This document shows, in pieces, positions 4,919 to 5,178 of a DNA stretch of 5,178 nt. The stretch's first letter is position 1. The number at the start of each line of letters is the position of its first letter. The translations under genes were made by a program, and so were the position numbers. The notes beneath the pieces were generated by a model that saw only the letters and a list, made by a program, of their open reading frames with translations, searched no databases and was not told the origin of the DNA. Origin of the DNA: Planctomycetota bacterium (GTDB lineage: Bacteria > Planctomycetota > Planctomycetia > Planctomycetales > Planctomycetaceae); contig QWOR01000058.1 of the NCBI GenBank assembly GCA_003669575.1, positions 1 through 5,178 of the forward strand, written 5' to 3'.

Positions 4919-5178
4919 ATGAACCCCACGAAGAATGACATCCCCGCCAAGAAACGTTCGGCGCTGTGTAATCTGCTGAATCAACGACTGTCAGACTTGC
5001 TCGACTTGGGGCTGCAAGCCAAGCAGGCACACTGGAACGTGAAGGGCCCCCAGTTCATTTCTCTTCACGAACTCTTTGATTCTGTCGCGAGCGATGTTTC
5101 CGGCTTCGTGGACGATGTTGCCGAACGGATCACTGCTCTGGGAGGCACCGCCGAGGGGACATTACAGGTCGTCTCCAA
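4919..5178 (+). CDS. dps: Dps-family ferritin-like DNA-binding protein, partial (3' end outside window)
   Basis: The first 86 codons of a Dps / miniferritin gene, about half the usual length, cut by the window edge. Dps proteins form 12-subunit shells that oxidise Fe(II) with hydrogen peroxide, store the iron and often coat DNA in stress or stationary phase. The ferroxidase ligands are all present: H38 (KQAHWNVKG), H50 and D54 (SLHELFD), D65 and E69 (DDVAER). Their spacing (12, 4, 11, 4) is identical to E. coli Dps H51, H63, D67, D78 and E82. The N-terminus is short with several Lys residues (K5, K11, K12), which in some Dps proteins contact DNA. The ATG at 4919 has Shine-Dalgarno GAAAGG (4906-4911) 7 nt upstream. 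The 185-bp gap before it suggests its own promoter, independent of the oxidoreductase. Confidence 0.95.
   Translation, partial: MNPTKNDIPAKKRSALCNLLNQRLSDLLDLGLQAKQAHWNVKGPQFISLHELFDSVASDVSGFVDDVAERITALGGTAEGTLQVVS

Noticed and set aside
1..5178. tRNA, rRNA, CRISPR array, transposase or attachment sites
   Set aside because: No cloverleaf, regularly spaced repeat, transposase motif or terminal inverted repeat was found on reading both strands.

Overview
The window is about 5.2 kb of moderately GC-rich bacterial DNA carrying seven protein-coding genes, one of them cut by the right edge. I see no RNA gene, mobile element or CRISPR array. The look of the proteins (an unfamiliar membrane-anchored protein with a Pro/Ala-rich tail, a tiny two-helix membrane protein, a sugar-type Gfo/Idh/MocA oxidoreductase, irregular Shine-Dalgarno use, long non-coding gaps) suggests a planctomycete-like bacterium. 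This is inference from style only; there is no rRNA or other phylogenetic marker here.

Layout. Positions 1-140 hold no identifiable gene but contain a very strong rho-independent terminator (47-93). It points rightward and so closes a + strand gene or transcript whose body lies left of the window. From 141 to 3403 five genes run leftward on the minus strand. In transcription order they are: an HSL-type (family IV) alpha/beta hydrolase; a class I SAM-dependent methyltransferase joined to it by an ATGA overlap; an SRPBCC-fold protein after a 77-nt gap that contains a perfect hairpin; an 89-residue two-helix membrane protein joined to the SRPBCC gene by a TTGA overlap; and a 201-residue single-helix membrane-anchored protein of unknown function. 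They are probably one operon or two coupled pairs plus a distal gene.

A 355-bp divergent intergenic region (3404-3758) separates this cluster from a rightward Gfo/Idh/MocA oxidoreductase (3759-4733). That gene ends inside a perfect 10-bp hairpin whose loop contains its stop codon. After a 185-bp gap with a plausible promoter and operator, a Dps-family ferritin-like gene starts at 4919 and runs off the right edge. All five ferroxidase ligands expected for Dps are visible.

How the genes work together. The hydrolase, methyltransferase and SRPBCC protein could act on a common small hydrophobic or ester substrate, and the overlapping SRPBCC and two-helix membrane genes may form a membrane-associated unit. 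Neither idea is proven by the sequence. Dps is an independent iron and oxidative stress gene. I do not see a convincing new defence or mobile system. The most unusual items are the small membrane genes of unknown function and three well-formed hairpins.
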